Positions 62,631 through 64,000 of a DNA stretch of 64,000 nucleotides are shown piece after piece. Within the stretch, counting starts at the first letter, position 1. Every line of letters starts with the position of its first letter. Position numbers and translations under genes: made by a program. The DNA is from an uncultured Opitutia bacterium (GTDB taxonomy: Bacteria; Verrucomicrobiota; Verrucomicrobiia; Opitutales; Opitutaceae): the NCBI GenBank assembly GCA_903855985.1, contig CAIOAO010000013.1, forward strand, positions 1-64,000, written 5' to 3'. Below the pieces are notes generated by a model. The model made no database searches, was not told the DNA's origin, and saw only the letters and a list, made by a program, of their open reading frames with translations.

Positions 62631-64000
62631 ATGGCACACGATCCGGCTGCAGACTCCCACCAGGAACACGCCGACCATGGGCATCACTGCGACCATAACC
62701 ATGACCACGATCATGACCACGACCACGAGCACGGTGACCACGACGGCCGCGGACATGGTCATGAGGGCTGCAACCATGAGCACAGCGAAAGCCGGGCCGG
62801 GACCCTGAGCCTGGCCGTCTCCGGACTGTTGGTGGGCGTTGGGCTCCTGTTCCACTGGCTCAACCTCGGCCCGGCCCTCCTGGCGACCGGGATCTTCGTC
62901 GCCGCCATCCTCCTCGGCGGCTGGATGCTGCTGCCCGGGGCCTGGGCCGCCGTGCGCGGGCTGCGCCCCAACATCAGCTCGCTCATGGTCATCGCTGTCG
63001 TGGGCGCATCCGTCATCGGCGAATGGGCCGAGGCCGCCACCGTCGTGTTCCTCTTTGGCGTGGCCGAATGGCTTGAGGGCTGGGCGGACCGGCGCGCCCA
63101 GCACGCCGTCGAGGCCCTGCTCGAAATCGCCCCCAAGACCGCCTTCGTGAAACGCGCGGGCCGGTTTTCCGAAGTCTCCGTGGACGACGTCCAGGTGGAC
63201 GAAACCGTGGCCGTGAAATCCGCCATGAACATCCCGCTGGACGGCGTCGTGCTTGCCGGTGAATCCGCGGTCAACCAGGCGCCGATTACGGGCGAGTCTG
63301 TGCCCGTGGACAAAAAGCCCGGCGACCCGGTCTTTGCCGGTACGGTGAACGGCGAGGGTTCGCTCGAAATCCGCGTCACCAAGGCGGCCGGCGACACCAC
63401 CCTCGCCCGCATCATCCGCCTGGTGAAGGAGGCGCAGGAGCAGAAGGCGCCCACCCAGCGCTTCGTGGATGGGTTCGCCCGCTATTACACCCCCACGGTG
63501 ACCGTGGTGGCGCTGCTCATTTTTCTGGTGCCCCCGCTGCTGTTCCACGGCGAATGGTCGCAATGGCTCTACCGCGCCTGCGTGCTGCTCATCATCGCCT
63601 GTCCGTGCGCCCTCGTCATCTCGACGCCGGTGAGCATCGTCGCCGGCCTCACCGCCCTCGCCCGGCGCGGCGTGCTCGTGAAAGGCGGCGCGCACCTGGA
63701 AGCCGTCGCCAAGCTCCGGGCCCTCGCCGTGGACAAGACCGGCACCATCACCGAGGGGAAACCCCAGGTGTTGGGCATCGAGTCGCTCAACGGGAAAACC
63801 GAGCCGGAGATCCTGCGGATCGCCGCGGCCATCGACGACCACTCGCCCCACCCGCTCGCCGCGGCCGTGGTCGCGCACGCGAAAAAACAGGGCGTCACCT
63901 TTCCGCGCGCGGAAAACTACCAGGCCCGCAGCGGCCGCGGGGCCGAGGGGGTCGTCGAGGGCCACGCCTACTTTGTCGGCAATCACCGTTTCACCCATGA
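62631..64000 (+). CDS. Heavy-metal translocating P1B-type ATPase with His-rich N-terminus (C-terminus beyond window)
   Basis: MAHDPAADSHQEHADHGHHCDHNHDHDHDHDHEHGDHDGRGHGHEGCNHEH...ITGESVPVDKKPGDPVFAGTVN...ACPCALVISTPVSIV...AVDKTGTITEGKP; no ORF-track entry because it runs off the window. Confidence 0.93.
   Translation, partial: MAHDPAADSHQEHADHGHHCDHNHDHDHDHDHEHGDHDGRGHGHEGCNHEHSESRAGTLSLAVSGLLVGVGLLFHWLNLGPALLATGIFVAAILLGGWMLLPGAWAAVRGLRPNISSLMVIAVVGASVIGEWAEAATVVFLFGVAEWLEGWADRRAQHAVEALLEIAPKTAFVKRAGRFSEVSVDDVQVDETVAVKSAMNIPLDGVVLAGESAVNQAPITGESVPVDKKPGDPVFAGTVNGEGSLEIRVTKAAGDTTLARIIRLVKEAQEQKAPTQRFVDGFARYYTPTVTVVALLIFLVPPLLFHGEWSQWLYRACVLLIIACPCALVISTPVSIVAGLTALARRGVLVKGGAHLEAVAKLRALAVDKTGTITEGKPQVLGIESLNGKTEPEILRIAAAIDDHSPHPLAAAVVAHAKKQGVTFPRAENYQARSGRGAEGVVEGHAYFVGNHRFTH

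Overview
GC-rich bacterial chromosomal window. Gene content and repeat style suggest a Verrucomicrobiota/Opitutales-type genome, which is an inference and not tested. The left end is the conserved minus-strand block tRNA-Thr, tuf, tRNA-Trp, secE, nusG, rplK, rplA, rplJ, rplL, rpoB, rpoC. The rest is mostly housekeeping and metabolic genes: an ExbB/ExbD-TPR operon, LemA/YbjQ/M48, GH29 and GH78 glycosidases, a CarF/TMEM189-type desaturase, NERD, SufE, TatD, TcdA, malic enzyme, PnuC/NadR-like, Hsp33-like, MsrA, EttA, a POT transporter, MurA, RuvB, FolE2/PTPS and pyruvate kinase. It ends in a probable metal-handling cluster (TonB receptor, PepSY protein, NicO/UreH-like protein, His-rich P1B-ATPase). 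No CRISPR array, rRNA, prophage or classical IS was seen. The most interesting structure is a set of at least seven short-word repeat families, mostly between genes, built from 2-5 degenerate tandem words of 7-10 nt and often arranged as inverted arms. One inverted pair (about 50530-50972) tightly brackets a GxxExxY (PD-(D/E)XK-like) ORF that carries an in-frame TGA. This raises the possibility of a compact GxxExxY-associated repeat element with ORF-less derivatives elsewhere in the window.
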